DNA of 64,000 bases from Plantactinospora soyae (GCF_014874095.1 NZ_JADBEB010000001.1:5518001-5582000); one strand, 5' to 3'; shown: positions 1 through 9,440, counted from the first letter of the stretch. The notes: generated from the letters alone by a model not told the origin. Numbers and translations: made by a program.

Positions 1-230
1 GCGTCGTTGCCCCGAGGTGAGGCTGTGGTCGACGGCGGTGGCGGTATTCGCCTCGTACTGCCCCCAGCCGGTCGGCAGACCCCGACCAGTCGCCGAGACG
101 GTCACCCCATACCTGTTGGGCGAACCGACACCGTGGTGCTCCGGCCGCTGGGCTGAGACCTGACGGGCGACGTTATTTGACCGTGTCCCGGCCACATGGT
201 TTCCACTGACGCGATCGGAACGGAGGAAAA
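1..230. other. Left-edge region without a supported gene
   Basis: No convincing gene is visible. One minus-strand frame stays open to the window edge and reads like ordinary protein (Gly/Thr/Ala-rich), so the beginning of a leftward gene may be cut off here, but no good start or ribosome binding site supports it. The last 20 bases hold the GGAGG ribosome binding site of the next gene. Confidence 0.3.
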
Positions 231-1697
231 ATGCGGAAAATATTGTCCGGTGTTCTCGTCATCGCCGTCTCCGCGGTTACATTGGGCTCGGTCCGCGGGG
301 TGTCGGAGGCGGGAACGTCAAGCGCGTTGCGGTGGGAGGCGTGTCCGGCGGACGTCGCCTCGCCCGACCTGGAGTGCACGACGGTCCGTGTCCCGCTGGA
401 CTACCGGAGCCCGGAGGGGCGGCAGATCGACATCGCCGTCTCCCGCCTGCCGAGCAAGGATCCGTCGCAGCGCCGCGGTGTGCTGCTGACCAATCCCGGC
501 GGCCCCGGCGGCGGGGGCCTGAGTTACCCGGGCCTCCTCGTGAACCCCGTGTTCCCCGAGCCGCTGCCCCAGAGCGTCCGCGATCGGTACGACGTGATCG
601 GGTTCGATCCCCGCGGCGTGGGCCACAGCGCGCCGGTGACCTGTGACTACACGCCGGAGCAGATCGCGCGGCTCAACCTGCCGTACCCGGGCAACCCGGC
701 CGACGTGCTGAAGGACGCCGAGATCGCGGAGACGATCGCCCGGCAGTGCGCGTCGTCGGAGACGGCCGGAATGCTGCCGTACATCACCACCGCGAACACC
801 GCCCGGGACATGGACCGGATTCGGGAGGCGCTGGGCGAGCCGAAGATTTCCTACCTCGGCGCCTCGTACGGCACCTACCTCGGCGCCGTCTACACGACGT
901 TGTTCCCGAGCCGCAGCGACCGGATCGTGCTCGACAGCAACCTGGGTCCGGGCGGATACGACCACACGGCCTTCCAGCGGCTGGCCCTCGGCATGGAGCA
1001 ACGGTTCCCGGACTTCGCGAAGTTCGCCGCGGCCAACCCGCAGTACGGGCTGGGGGTCACTCCGGAGCAGGTGCGCGCGAAGTACTTCGAACTCGCCGCT
1101 CGGCTGGAGAAGACGCCGGTGCAGGGCATCGACGGCTCGCTGTTCCGCGGGGCCACGTTCGACCTGCTCTACACCGACGTGGGCTTCACCACGCTGGCCG
1201 CGATCTGGCAGGCGCTCGACACCGGCCGGCCGGTGCCACCCGCGCCGCCGCCCGGCAACCCGGACAACTCGTTGTCCAGTCGCCTCCACGTGCTCTGCGG
1301 TGACTCGAGCTGGCCTCGGTCGGTCCGGGGCTACCAGCGTGACGTCGCGCTCTACCGGATGAAGTACCCGTTGATCGGTGCGGCCGCGGCCAACATCGGG
1401 CCGTGTGCCTTCTGGCCGGCGCCGATCGAGCGCCCGGTTCGGATCGGCGACCGGGGCCCGTCGAACGTTCTCATGGTGCAGAACCTCCGCGACCCCGGAA
1501 CCCCGCTGGCCGGCGCCCGCGAGCTTCGAAAGGCGTTCGGTGACCGGGCACGGATGGTCACGGCCGACCAGGGTGGCCACGGCGCCTACGGGCTCTTCGC
1601 CCGGAACACGTGCGTGAACGACACGGTGACGACCTTCCTGACCACCGGGCAGCGCCCGCACCGCGACGTCGCCTGCGCGGCCGCGCCGGGGAAGTGA
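231..1697 (+). CDS. Secreted tripeptidyl-aminopeptidase-like alpha/beta hydrolase
   Basis: The 488-residue product starts with a typical signal peptide (MRK, hydrophobic stretch to about residue 25). It has the layout of the Streptomyces tripeptidyl aminopeptidase / SlpD-SlpE family: an alpha/beta-hydrolase fold with an oxyanion loop (TNPGGPGGGG), the nucleophile motif GASYGT with serine near residue 212, and a family-specific C-terminal domain that carries the acid (QNLRDPGTPL) and the histidine (GGHGAYG). Several conserved cysteines fit an exported protein. Length is normal for the family, which removes short peptides from the N-termini of extracellular substrates. The start at 231 is preceded by GGAGG at the right distance. 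The exact substrate is not readable; another proteinase or esterase of the same fold is possible. Confidence 0.9.
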   Translation: MRKILSGVLVIAVSAVTLGSVRGVSEAGTSSALRWEACPADVASPDLECTTVRVPLDYRSPEGRQIDIAVSRLPSKDPSQRRGVLLTNPGGPGGGGLSYPGLLVNPVFPEPLPQSVRDRYDVIGFDPRGVGHSAPVTCDYTPEQIARLNLPYPGNPADVLKDAEIAETIARQCASSETAGMLPYITTANTARDMDRIREALGEPKISYLGASYGTYLGAVYTTLFPSRSDRIVLDSNLGPGGYDHTAFQRLALGMEQRFPDFAKFAAANPQYGLGVTPEQVRAKYFELAARLEKTPVQGIDGSLFRGATFDLLYTDVGFTTLAAIWQALDTGRPVPPAPPPGNPDNSLSSRLHVLCGDSSWPRSVRGYQRDVALYRMKYPLIGAAAANIGPCAFWPAPIERPVRIGDRGPSNVLMVQNLRDPGTPLAGARELRKAFGDRARMVTADQGGHGAYGLFARNTCVNDTVTTFLTTGQRPHRDVACAAAPGK

Positions 1698-1728
1698 TTC
1701 GTCTCAGCCGATCGGGGTGAGGCGTGGC

Positions 1729-2339
1729 TCAGCGGTCCGGGGCGGCCATGTTCGCTTCGTCGTGGCGATCGCCGGAGGCGGGCGTCAGGTCGTTCAGGCG
1801 GGCGATGTGGCCGGGGGGTGAGCTCGACGCCGTCGGCGGCCGTGTTCTCCTTCAGCCGGTCGATGCGGGTGGTGCCGGGGATCGGGGCCATGTCGTCGCC
1901 CTGGGCGAGCAGTCAGGCGAGGGCGACCTGGGCGGGCGTGGCCCCGATCTCGGCGGGCGATGGCGTGGACCTCGTCGACGATGTGCAGGTTGCGTTCGAG
2001 GTTGCCGCCGGTGACGCGCGGGTTGGTGCGCCGCCAGTCGTCGGCGTCGAGGCCGTCCAGGGTTCGGATGGCGCCGGTGAGGAAGCCGTGGCCGAGCGGG
2101 GACTTGGTGGCCAGCACCACCTCGTCCCGGCGTCCCTCGATGGCCCGGCCGACCAGCTCCTCGTCGGTGGGCCCGTACAGGTCGGAGGTGTCGATGTGCG
2201 TGACACCGAGATCAAGGGCGCGGTGGATCGTGCGGATCGACTGGTCGCCGAGGCGACGGCGCTGGTGTAGAAGGCGGATTCCCATGGCGCCCAGGCCGAT
2301 GCGCGGGACCTCGAGGCCGCCGAGTGAAGTGGTTCTCAT
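1729..2339 (-). pseudogene. Aldo/keto reductase, broken by internal deletion, frameshifts and a stop
   Basis: The start (MRTTSLGGLEVPRIGLGAMG) is that of an actinobacterial aldo/keto reductase of about 320 residues. After the segment ending in VVLATK the sequence jumps straight to SPLGHGFLTG, so roughly 100 central residues are missing, including most of the barrel and the catalytic lysine/histidine region. Further on the frame shifts. A TGA replaces the expected tryptophan codon between QVALA and LLAQGD. The last part (IPGTTRIDRLKEN, then LNDLTPASGDRHDEAN) is read in other frames. The gene cannot make a working enzyme. It lies downstream of, and in the same direction as, the MerR regulator at 2472-3272, a common pairing for such reductases. 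Confidence 0.85.
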
Positions 2340-2402
2340 CGTGGATCCCTCTCGATAGGGCCGCTTCATGCTCCCCGCGGCAGAGAACTGCGGTGCATCA
2401 AG

Positions 2403-2412
2403 ACCGATCGGT
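2403..2412. promoter_or_regulatory. Possible regulator operator upstream of the broken aldo/keto reductase
   Basis: The ten bases ACCGATCGGT form a perfect palindrome about 64 bases upstream of the reductase start, a position suitable for a repressor site. Ten bases is short and no regulator is known to bind it, so this is only a suggestion. Confidence 0.25.
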
Positions 2413-2471
2413 ACCGAAGTGGGACCTGTGACACCGGCGTCGAGAGGCACGGACCCGGGGCGGTCAGCCCG

Positions 2472-3272
2472 TCAGGTCGTGGCGCTGGCGTTGGTATCCC
2501 CGTGCATGCCGCCAACGACCGGGTGGGGATCGTCCTCTGCCGCACGCGTGAGGCGCAGTTGCTGCTGGGCGAGGACGCTGGCCCGGCCGAGCACATCGAG
2601 CTGTGCGGTGTTGTAGAGGGCGACCACGGCGTCGACGAAGGTCTGCTGGGTGACGTGCTCGCTCTTGGACAGATGCCCGGCGGGGTCGCTCAGCCACGGG
2701 TAGTCGATGAGGTGCTGCGCGAGGATCGGTGCGAGTTTTTCGGCGAGGTTCTGCCGGGTGGCCTCGTCCGCGTCGGCCGGCAGGGCGTCGATGTCCGCGT
2801 TGATGGGGTCGGTGTCGGCCTCGACCATGCGCTGGAGGTCCTTCATCGCGTCGTCGTCGTACAGCCGGGTGAAGACGTGGATGAGCGAGCTGTCGGACGC
2901 GGACAGGCGTTGTGCGACGGACTCGAAGCCCGCCGGGGCGTTGGCCGGGGCGCCGTCGCGCAGGATGAGGGCGATGTCGGAGCGGGCCCGCCGCAGGCGC
3001 TGCACCTCGGCCGAGAGATCGGCGTCGACCTGGCGCAACACTTCCGGGGCGATGTCGCCGTCCGATCCGACGGCACCGATCTGGGACAGGGGCACCCCGA
3101 GCTCCACGAGCCGCCGGATACGCAGCAGGCCCACGAGATCCTGTACGCCGTACTGCTTGTACCCGTTGTACCGGCGTTCCGGCTCCTCGAGCAGGCCGAG
3201 CCGGTGGTAGTGCCGGACGGTGTTCACCGTGGTGCCGGCAAGCTCGGCGAGCTCCCGGGTGCTCCAGGCCAC
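2472..3272 (-). CDS. MerR-family transcriptional regulator
   Basis: The 266-residue product begins with a MerR winged helix-turn-helix: WSTRELAELAGTTVNTVRHY, then the RLGLLEEPERRYNGYKQYG wing, within residues 1-70. A dimerisation helix follows (about residues 80-110). The C-terminal 150 residues are a helical domain without the cysteine pattern of metal sensors, so a small organic effector or a purely structural domain is more likely. MerR proteins twist promoters with an over-long spacer. The downstream aldo/keto reductase (1729-2339) is the obvious former target and is now a pseudogene, so the regulator may be orphaned. A 17-base inverted repeat sits about 50 bases upstream of the start. 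Confidence 0.85.
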   Translation of the reverse strand: MAWSTRELAELAGTTVNTVRHYHRLGLLEEPERRYNGYKQYGVQDLVGLLRIRRLVELGVPLSQIGAVGSDGDIAPEVLRQVDADLSAEVQRLRRARSDIALILRDGAPANAPAGFESVAQRLSASDSSLIHVFTRLYDDDAMKDLQRMVEADTDPINADIDALPADADEATRQNLAEKLAPILAQHLIDYPWLSDPAGHLSKSEHVTQQTFVDAVVALYNTAQLDVLGRASVLAQQQLRLTRAAEDDPHPVVGGMHGDTNASATT

Positions 3273-3321
3273 CTCGGCTCCTTCCAGGATCGCGGTCGGA
3301 GGTCTAGGAGACGATCTTCAA

Positions 3322-3338
3322 TCCCGGGTCACCCGGGA
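3322..3338. promoter_or_regulatory. Perfect 8-1-8 inverted repeat upstream of the MerR gene
   Basis: TCCCGGGT, one base, then ACCCGGGA form a perfect inverted repeat about 50 bases before the MerR start codon. The position suits autoregulation, the spacing and symmetry suit a dimeric regulator. No experiment or known motif is available to name the binder. Confidence 0.3.
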
Positions 3339-3534
3339 CTGAACACTGTGTCCCCACCACCGAGTCAAGACCATGGGAGAGTCGAAAGACTTCTGTCCTG
3401 ACCGGTCTCCCCGCAGACGTTAGCACATCAGATCCAACCGGTACGGAAGTCAACTGCCGCGCTTCCGGTTGACCGTGTTCTGGGAACAGGGTTTCCCATG
3501 GTCGTGACGGCGTGATCCGGTCGGGGAGCATCAG

Positions 3535-4185
3535 ATGTTCAAGCAGTGGCGGAGGCGCCGGGCGATCCAGCGGGTCAGGCCCGGCGACGGGCTTCCCCTG
3601 AAGCGCTTCCGCTGGTGGCAACCGTTGATCCGGTCCTTGTTCTACCTTCCGTCCGACGAGGGCGCGGGCCGGTCGGCGGTCTACGCCGTCGACGTGCATC
3701 ATCTGCGTTCCGAGACCGAGAACGGCAACATCGGGGCGCACCTCTATCGCGACGGCCGCCGGCAGGCCCGAGCGGAGCTGCCCACCATCTTCACCGTCGA
3801 AGGCGGCACGATCGAGGTGATCGCCACCACCTTCGGCCTCCGGCGCTGCCACTACGTCACCGACGAGGGGGCCGAGCAGCAACTCGTTCCGGACCCCCGC
3901 TCGGGCGAGGGCCGCCGCGCCCGCCTCGACCGAGAGCATCCCGTGCTCAGCCGCTGGATCAGCGCGTTCTCGCTGATCGTGCTGCTGGGCGCGCTGCTGC
4001 TCACCCTCCCGCAGCTGGCCGAGTCGCTGTCCCGCATCCCGCCGGTGGCCGAGCGCTGGGGCACCTTCACCTCGCCTCTCGACCTGCCGTTGTGGTCCAC
4101 CATCGTGCTGGCGGTCAGCGCGGGAATCGCCAGCACGGAGCGGGCAATGCGCCTGCGCTACCGCGCGTGGCTCGACGAGGGCTGA
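3535..4185 (+). CDS. Hypothetical membrane protein with two C-terminal helices
   Basis: The 216-residue product is not recognised. It starts with a basic region, has a soluble part of about 135 residues rich in beta-forming segments (VYAVDVHHL, IFTVEGGTIEVIATTFG), and ends with two hydrophobic segments at about residues 140-162 and 180-200 before a short basic tail. The N-terminal part is therefore likely a cytoplasmic domain carried on a membrane hairpin. A GGGGAG ribosome binding site sits seven bases upstream of the ATG. It stands alone between a leftward regulator and a rightward hydrolase, and its neighbours give no hint of its job. Confidence 0.7.
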   Translation: MFKQWRRRRAIQRVRPGDGLPLKRFRWWQPLIRSLFYLPSDEGAGRSAVYAVDVHHLRSETENGNIGAHLYRDGRRQARAELPTIFTVEGGTIEVIATTFGLRRCHYVTDEGAEQQLVPDPRSGEGRRARLDREHPVLSRWISAFSLIVLLGALLLTLPQLAESLSRIPPVAERWGTFTSPLDLPLWSTIVLAVSAGIASTERAMRLRYRAWLDEG

Positions 4186-4379
4186 CTCAGACCCCGGATC
4201 GAACGACGGGTCACCGTGCCGCAGCATCAGCATTCGAGCACCGCGGCTTGCGGGCCGGTCACCTGCTGTCTCGCGTTCGGAGTGGCGGCCGTCCAATCGT
4301 GGTACATGGCCGCCGACTGCGTCCTCGGCACCGGTCAGCATTGACTGTGTCGTGACGGCATGGCCGCCAATTGGGCGCC

Positions 4380-4478
4380 GTGCCGGTGGTATTTGTGCAT
4401 GGTGTCCGAGATCCCGGCGATCTGGGACGGCGTGGCGCCGAGGTGTTGCAGGAGTTCTGGGCCGGTCTCGCGAACTGA
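4380..4478 (+). pseudogene. Scrap of an alpha/beta hydrolase (N-terminal strand and oxyanion loop)
   Basis: A 32-codon frame reads VPVVFVHGVRDPGDLG and ends with a TGA. The VVFVHG motif with following loop is the classic first strand of a lipase/esterase fold, but nothing else of the domain follows. Either it is the leftover of a deleted hydrolase gene or chance similarity; the whole stretch 4186-4569 otherwise shows no gene. Confidence 0.35.
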
Positions 4479-4569
4479 GCCCCACTTCTCCAGATCAGTA
4501 ATTTGACCGATTCAACAGCGGCGGGAACGGGACAGCCTCAGGGGACAGCTCATCGGACCTGGGAGAGTC

Positions 4570-5475
4570 ATGAGACCGACGGTCGTCCTCGTGCACGGTG
4601 CGTTCGCCGATGCGGCCGGCTGGGGCGGGGTCATCCGGGGCCTGCGCGCCGACGGCTTTCCCGCCGTTGCCCTGGCCAACCCCTTGCGAGGCGTACGCTT
4701 CGACGCCGGCTACCTGCGCGCCGCGCTCGCCTCCATCGAGGGTGACGTCGTTCTGGTCGGCCACTCGTACGGCGGCATGGTGATCTCGAACGGCGCCGTC
4801 GGCAATCCGGCGGTGAAGGCGCTGGTCTATGCCGGCGCTTTCGCCCCGGAGGCGGGGGAGAGCGCCGCCCGGCTCTCCGCCCGGTTCCCCGGTAGCTCGC
4901 TGGACGAGACGCTCGTCCCGGTGCGGCTGCCCGATGGCCGCTTCGACCTCTACATCCGGCAGGCCCGCTACCACGAGCAGTTCGCCGCCGATTCCTCCGC
5001 GGACTCCGCAGCGGTGATGGCGGTGACCCAGCGGCCGATCACCGACGCCGCGCTCAATGAGGCGTCCGGCGAGCCGGCCTGGAGGTCGATACCGTCCTGG
5101 TTCCTGTTCGGCAGCGAGGACCGCACCATCCCGGTCGCCGCGCACCGGTTCATGGCCGAACGGGCCGGCTCGCGCCGTACGGTCGAGCTGAAGGGTGGCT
5201 CCCACACGGTGGCCGTCCCGGAGGCCGCCGCCCTCGTCGAGCTGATCCGTGAGGCGTCCGGCACCGGCTCGTCGCTGGTGTCCCAAGACGTCGCCCGCGC
5301 CGACCGGCCGAGCACCCGAACCGGGTGTGGCACCGCCGAGGTCGCCGTCGGCAGAGGGGCGTACGAGGTCGGCGTCCGAGGAGCCGGCGGCCGGCCCCGG
5401 CGGGTCGGCGCCGCTGTCCTCGCGTACCTTGCCGCCGAAGTCATTCGGCAGCGCCACGTGGGACGATCGGGCTGA
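4570..5475 (+). CDS. Cytoplasmic alpha/beta-fold hydrolase
   Basis: The first 230 residues form a complete small alpha/beta hydrolase: VVLVHGAFADAAGW for the oxyanion loop, GHSYGG with the nucleophile serine at residue 66, GSEDRTIP with aspartate 184 and GGSHTV with histidine 212. It resembles the salicylate-esterase/hydroxynitrile-lyase-like hydrolases common in actinomycetes; the substrate is unknown. The family normally ends near residue 228 (AALVELIREAS). Here about 73 further residues of Arg/Gly/Ala-rich sequence follow, which looks like read-through of a shifted 3' end rather than a domain. A GGGAGA ribosome binding site precedes the ATG. No signal peptide is present. Confidence 0.85.
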   Translation: MRPTVVLVHGAFADAAGWGGVIRGLRADGFPAVALANPLRGVRFDAGYLRAALASIEGDVVLVGHSYGGMVISNGAVGNPAVKALVYAGAFAPEAGESAARLSARFPGSSLDETLVPVRLPDGRFDLYIRQARYHEQFAADSSADSAAVMAVTQRPITDAALNEASGEPAWRSIPSWFLFGSEDRTIPVAAHRFMAERAGSRRTVELKGGSHTVAVPEAAALVELIREASGTGSSLVSQDVARADRPSTRTGCGTAEVAVGRGAYEVGVRGAGGRPRRVGAAVLAYLAAEVIRQRHVGRSG

Positions 5476-5643
5476 GGCGGGATTCACACTGGCTGTTTCG
5501 TGATCGTTTGCGCAGTTAGGCCGGTTGCGCTGTTTCCGATCATGGCGGAGAGTGCGGTGGTGTACCCGGCTCGTCGGCGTCCTCGAGTGCCTGGCCGTGG
5601 TCACGGCCGAGATCGGAGACATCCCGACGCGAGGTGAGCTGCA

Positions 5644-8415
5644 GTGAACGCCGGCCCGGACGCCGGCTCGCCCGTTCTGGTGGGGCGGGCGGGTGAGCTG
5701 GCCGGGCTGGCGGAGTTTCTGGCCGAGGCCGCCCGAGACGGTGCCGCGCTGCTGCTCACGGGTGATCCGGGTGCCGGCAAGACGGCTCTTCTGGCGGCGA
5801 CGGCCGAGCCCGCCGCCGCCCGGGGAGTGCGGGTGATCCGCGGAAGCGGCGTCGAATACGAGACGGAGATCAGCTTCGCGGGGCTGCACCAGCTGGTCGG
5901 CGCGCTCTCGGCCGAACTTGCCCGGCTGCCGGACTCTTCACGTTCCGCGCTCGAGGTCGCGCTCGGCTTCGGAACGGGGCCCGCGCCGGCCGAGATGGCT
6001 GTCCTGCACGCCGCCTATGCGCTGTTCGTCGAGGCCGCCCGCGAGAGGCCGCTGCTGCTGGTCGTCGACGACCTGCACGCGCTGGACCGGGCCAGCCGGT
6101 CCGTGATCAGCTTCGTCGCCCGGCGCACGGCCGGCCGTCGCATCGGCGTGCTGGCCGCGGTCCGGACCGGAGTCGTGGATTCGCCGGAGCCCCTCCGTCT
6201 GCCGGAGATGCCGGTCGGGCCGCTGCTCGACGCGGACGCGATCCGGCTGCTGTCGTCCCGGTTCGCGGGTCTCCCTCGGCGGCTGATCGTGGACGTCGCG
6301 CACCAGGCGCAGGGGAATCCGTTGGCCCTGCTGGAGTTCGGAGCCCTCGCCGACGGGCCCGGGACCCGCCTGCGCGGGCACACCTCGATCGGTACGGGCC
6401 CGGCCGAGGAGGTCCGTGCGCTCTATGCCGCCCGGGTCGCCCGGCTGCCGGGCGGGACCCGTGAGTTGCTGCTGCTCGCTGCCTTGGAAGGCACCGGGGA
6501 CATCGGCGTCCTGGAGGCAGCCGCCGGCGACGTGGCCATCGGCGCTCTCGACGCGGCGGAGCGGGACCAGATGATCCACGTCACGCCGGACGGACGTACG
6601 GTGCGGTTCCGGCATCCCTTGACCAGATCGGCCGTGGTCGGAGAGGCAACCCTCGAACAGCGCCGGAGCGCTCACCGCCGGCTGGCCGAGGCGCTGACCG
6701 GACAGCCGGAACGCCGCGCGGACCACCTGTCGATGGCCACTGCGGCCCCCGACGAGCCGGTCGCTCAGATCGTCGAGGCAGGCGCATGGCAGAGCCTGCG
6801 CCGCGGCGACGTCCTGGGAGCCCTGACCAGACTGAGGCGGGCCGCCGAACTCAGCCCCGACCGTGAGAAGGGCCGCCGCCGGCTCGCCGACGCCGCCTAC
6901 GTCGGAGCCTCGGTGGCCGGCCACCTCGACCTGTCGCATGAACTCATGCGTGAGCTGGACGATCACACGGCAACGAGCCGATCCCTGCCGGCGGTCGCCG
7001 CGGCCGGATATCTGGCCCTGATGACCGACGGCGATGCCGCAACCGCCCACCGGGTGCTGGTCGAGGCGCTCGATCAACACACCCACACGGCCGGCGTCGG
7101 CCTGGAGGATCTCACGCCGGCCCTGTTCACCCTCATGGTCACCTGTCAGTACTCCGGCCGGCCGGAACGATGGGCGCCGTTGCGGGAACTGGTCGGGAAA
7201 CTGCCCACCGTCCCGGTCAGCTCGCCGATCTCCCTCATACGCATCCTGGAGGATCCTGGCGCCGTGCCCGGCGAGCTGCTTCACGACCTCGATGAGCAGC
7301 TGGCCAGACTGGACCAGGTGACCGACGCCGGCATCATCATCCGGACGGCGCTGGCGGCCTCGTACCTCGATCGCCTCTCCGGCTGCCGCCGGCAGGTGGC
7401 CCTGACCCTTCGCCACGCTCGTGACAGTGGCACGGTCAGTGGACATCCCCTGCTGATCGTGAGCGCTCTGGACGACCTGTACACCGGTCGGTGGGGCCGG
7501 GCCGATGCGGCCGCCCGCGAGATCATCGACAGCGGCCGGTACACGAGGTACCGCCTCTTCAGCCAGATCGGCCGCTACATCGCCGCACTGGTCGCCGCCC
7601 ACCGTGGCGACGTGGACACTTGCATGACCCACTGCCAGGTGCTCCTCGACTGGGCGGCCGGCCGCGACCTCGGCCGACTGGCGAACTGGGCTCATCAGGC
7701 GCAGGCCCGGGCGGCCCTCGGCTCGTCGGACTTCGACACGGCCTTTCGCCACGCCTCGGCGATCACCGCGCCGGGCGAGCTGCCGCCCTTCACCATCGAG
7801 GCGCTGTGGACGGCCCTGGACCTGGTGGAGGCCGCAGTCCACTCCGGGCGCACCAGCGAGGCGCAGAAGCACGCGGCGGCGCTCCGGGCCGCCCGAGTCG
7901 GCCGTGTCTCGCCGCGTTACGCGCTGATGACCGCCACGGCGACCGCCATGACATCGGCTCCGTCGTGGATGGCGCGGCAGTTCGACGAAGCCTTGGCTCT
8001 CCCGGGCATCGAGCAGTGGCCGTTCGAGGTCGCGCGGACCCACCTGGCCTACGGTGAACAGCTTCGCCGGCGGTCGCTCAGAGCCGAGGCGCGGGTGCAC
8101 CTCTTCGCGGCGCACGAGCGTTTCGAGTGGCTCGGAGCTGCCCCCTGGGTGGCGCGGGCGGCCTCCGAACTGCGTGCCACCGGGATGACCCGATCGGCGG
8201 GAGCGCTCGCCGGGGATGCCCTGACACCGCAGGAGCGCGAGGTCGCGGAACTCGCCGCCACCGGTCTCTCGACGAAGGAGGTGGCGGCCCGCCTGATGAT
8301 CTCGCCCCGCACCGTCTCCGCACATCTGTACCGGGTCTTTCCCAAGCTCGGCATCAGCTCCCGGGCCGCCCTGCGTGATGCTCTCACCGATCGAGACGCC
8401 GATCCCGAGGCCTAG
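5644..8415 (+). CDS. LAL-type LuxR-family transcriptional regulator
   Basis: The 923-residue product has the standard architecture of large ATP-binding LuxR regulators (MalT/LAL type). It has an N-terminal AAA/STAND ATPase with Walker A GDPGAGKT at residues 40-47 and Walker B LLLVVDDLHALD near residue 140, then a long helical-repeat (TPR-like) middle section that usually senses a ligand. The C-terminal LuxR helix-turn-helix lies at about residues 860-915 (LTPQEREVAELAATGLSTKE, then ISPRTVSAHL). ATP-dependent oligomerisation is thought to activate transcription. The GTG start is preceded by GAGGTGAG. No direct target is evident; the neighbouring genes are unrelated hydrolase and GPP34 genes. 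Confidence 0.93.
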   Translation: MNAGPDAGSPVLVGRAGELAGLAEFLAEAARDGAALLLTGDPGAGKTALLAATAEPAAARGVRVIRGSGVEYETEISFAGLHQLVGALSAELARLPDSSRSALEVALGFGTGPAPAEMAVLHAAYALFVEAARERPLLLVVDDLHALDRASRSVISFVARRTAGRRIGVLAAVRTGVVDSPEPLRLPEMPVGPLLDADAIRLLSSRFAGLPRRLIVDVAHQAQGNPLALLEFGALADGPGTRLRGHTSIGTGPAEEVRALYAARVARLPGGTRELLLLAALEGTGDIGVLEAAAGDVAIGALDAAERDQMIHVTPDGRTVRFRHPLTRSAVVGEATLEQRRSAHRRLAEALTGQPERRADHLSMATAAPDEPVAQIVEAGAWQSLRRGDVLGALTRLRRAAELSPDREKGRRRLADAAYVGASVAGHLDLSHELMRELDDHTATSRSLPAVAAAGYLALMTDGDAATAHRVLVEALDQHTHTAGVGLEDLTPALFTLMVTCQYSGRPERWAPLRELVGKLPTVPVSSPISLIRILEDPGAVPGELLHDLDEQLARLDQVTDAGIIIRTALAASYLDRLSGCRRQVALTLRHARDSGTVSGHPLLIVSALDDLYTGRWGRADAAAREIIDSGRYTRYRLFSQIGRYIAALVAAHRGDVDTCMTHCQVLLDWAAGRDLGRLANWAHQAQARAALGSSDFDTAFRHASAITAPGELPPFTIEALWTALDLVEAAVHSGRTSEAQKHAAALRAARVGRVSPRYALMTATATAMTSAPSWMARQFDEALALPGIEQWPFEVARTHLAYGEQLRRRSLRAEARVHLFAAHERFEWLGAAPWVARAASELRATGMTRSAGALAGDALTPQEREVAELAATGLSTKEVAARLMISPRTVSAHLYRVFPKLGISSRAALRDALTDRDADPEA

Positions 8416-8515
8416 CACGTCATGGAGCTCGGTGCCAACGTCGCGTTCGTGCCACGGCCACGAGCGGCGGCTGTCGACTTCTGGATGGACTATCAAGGAC
8501 TGGTCTACTGACCGC

Positions 8516-9199
8516 TCACGATGAGGCGGTTCCCCGCAGCGCGAGCGACCCGGACAGGGCCGAGCGCAGACCCGGCAGATCGCGGTCGACCCGCCCGGTC
8601 AGAGCACGCACGGCAGGTCTCCGTCCTCTCAGATCACGCCAGCGGAATACGGTGCTCACATTCCCGTCGATCGCGAGCGCGGCCAGCACGGCCTCTCCGA
8701 TCGGCGTCGGCGCGGAACCGGGATCTCGCTGCACCGCATCGCGTACCCGGGCGCGCAGGGTTTCCACCGCCCCAGGGTCCGCGACGTGAATCCGCTTTGT
8801 CCCGATGGGGCCCAGGATCCGGCGATGCTCGATCGCGATGGCTCCCGCCTCGACGAGCTGGTCGCGGACGGTCTCCTCGGCCTCGAGCCATCCGCTCTCC
8901 AGCACGTCGAACCAGCGTCGGGGACGGTCCGCCGGGACGGCGCCGAGCATCTGGGCGAGGAACGGGTCGAGCGTCGCCGTCGTCGCGTTCGTCCGCTCGG
9001 CCTTGCCGTCACGGTCGCGCAGCCAGCCGGTGATGCACAGCTCGGCGACCGCGGCGGCGGACAGCAGCGACCCGCGGACGGCGGCGCTGTCGTCCTCGAG
9101 CTTGGCCTTCTCGAGCCGCAGACTCAGGAGGAAGAGCCGCTGCGGCAACGGCAGGGTCGCCATCGCCGCGCTTGACGAGGTTTCTTGGGACATCGACAT
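8516..9199 (-). CDS. GPP34 (GOLPH3/Vps74-like) family protein
   Basis: The 227-residue product matches the bacterial branch of the GOLPH3/Vps74 family. It has an N-terminal LPLPQRLFLLSL motif, AAVAELCITGWL, a WFDVLESG-type middle segment and the conserved GPIGTKRIHVADP stretch, where eukaryotic members bind phosphoinositides. In eukaryotes these proteins help retain enzymes in the Golgi. In actinomycetes they are abundant, mostly of unknown function, and often encoded near regulators. No membrane segment or signal peptide is seen. Two ATG codons six bases apart could start the protein. It reads toward the LAL gene and ends about 100 bases after it. Confidence 0.85.
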   Translation of the reverse strand: MSMSQETSSSAAMATLPLPQRLFLLSLRLEKAKLEDDSAAVRGSLLSAAAVAELCITGWLRDRDGKAERTNATTATLDPFLAQMLGAVPADRPRRWFDVLESGWLEAEETVRDQLVEAGAIAIEHRRILGPIGTKRIHVADPGAVETLRARVRDAVQRDPGSAPTPIGEAVLAALAIDGNVSTVFRWRDLRGRRPAVRALTGRVDRDLPGLRSALSGSLALRGTASS

Positions 9200-9202
9200 A
9201 CC

Positions 9203-9440
9203 TCAAGTAGAAACGTAGTGGTCACCACACGGTCCAGTCGTGGAGTCCTCGAGTCCGACAGGCCGCCGGCCCGGCCGTGGCAGGTCGAGCACCACCATGT
9301 CGAAACGCGGTGGGCTGCTGATGCAGCTCCTCCACCGTGGCGACGCCGACACGACCCCGCATCCGCGCGTCGTCGGCGGCCAGCTTCTCCAAGCCGGCTC
9401 GCGAGATCGGCTGATCTGAGACGATCGCAACTTGGTACAC
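9203..9440 (-). pseudogene. Truncated, frameshifted response-regulator receiver domain
   Basis: From a GTG at 9440 the frame reads YQVAIVSDQPISRAGLEKLA, the start of a NarL-type receiver domain. After HQQPTAF the similarity continues in another frame as RFDMVVLDLPRPG, which contains the phosphoacceptor-type aspartate strand. It then ends after about 75 residues with no rest of the receiver domain and no helix-turn-helix. A one-base frameshift and a 3' deletion explain this. It lies immediately upstream of the GPP34 gene on the same strand. Confidence 0.75.

Noticed and set aside
5938-8496. An 852-codon minus-strand frame opposite the LAL regulator
   Set aside because: No family similarity and shadow-type composition; the plus strand encodes a complete LuxR-family protein.
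8422-8511. A 29-codon plus-strand frame directly after the LAL gene (MELGANVAFV start, DYQGLVY end)
   Set aside because: No ribosome binding site and no recognisable motif; too short to support as a gene or a remnant.
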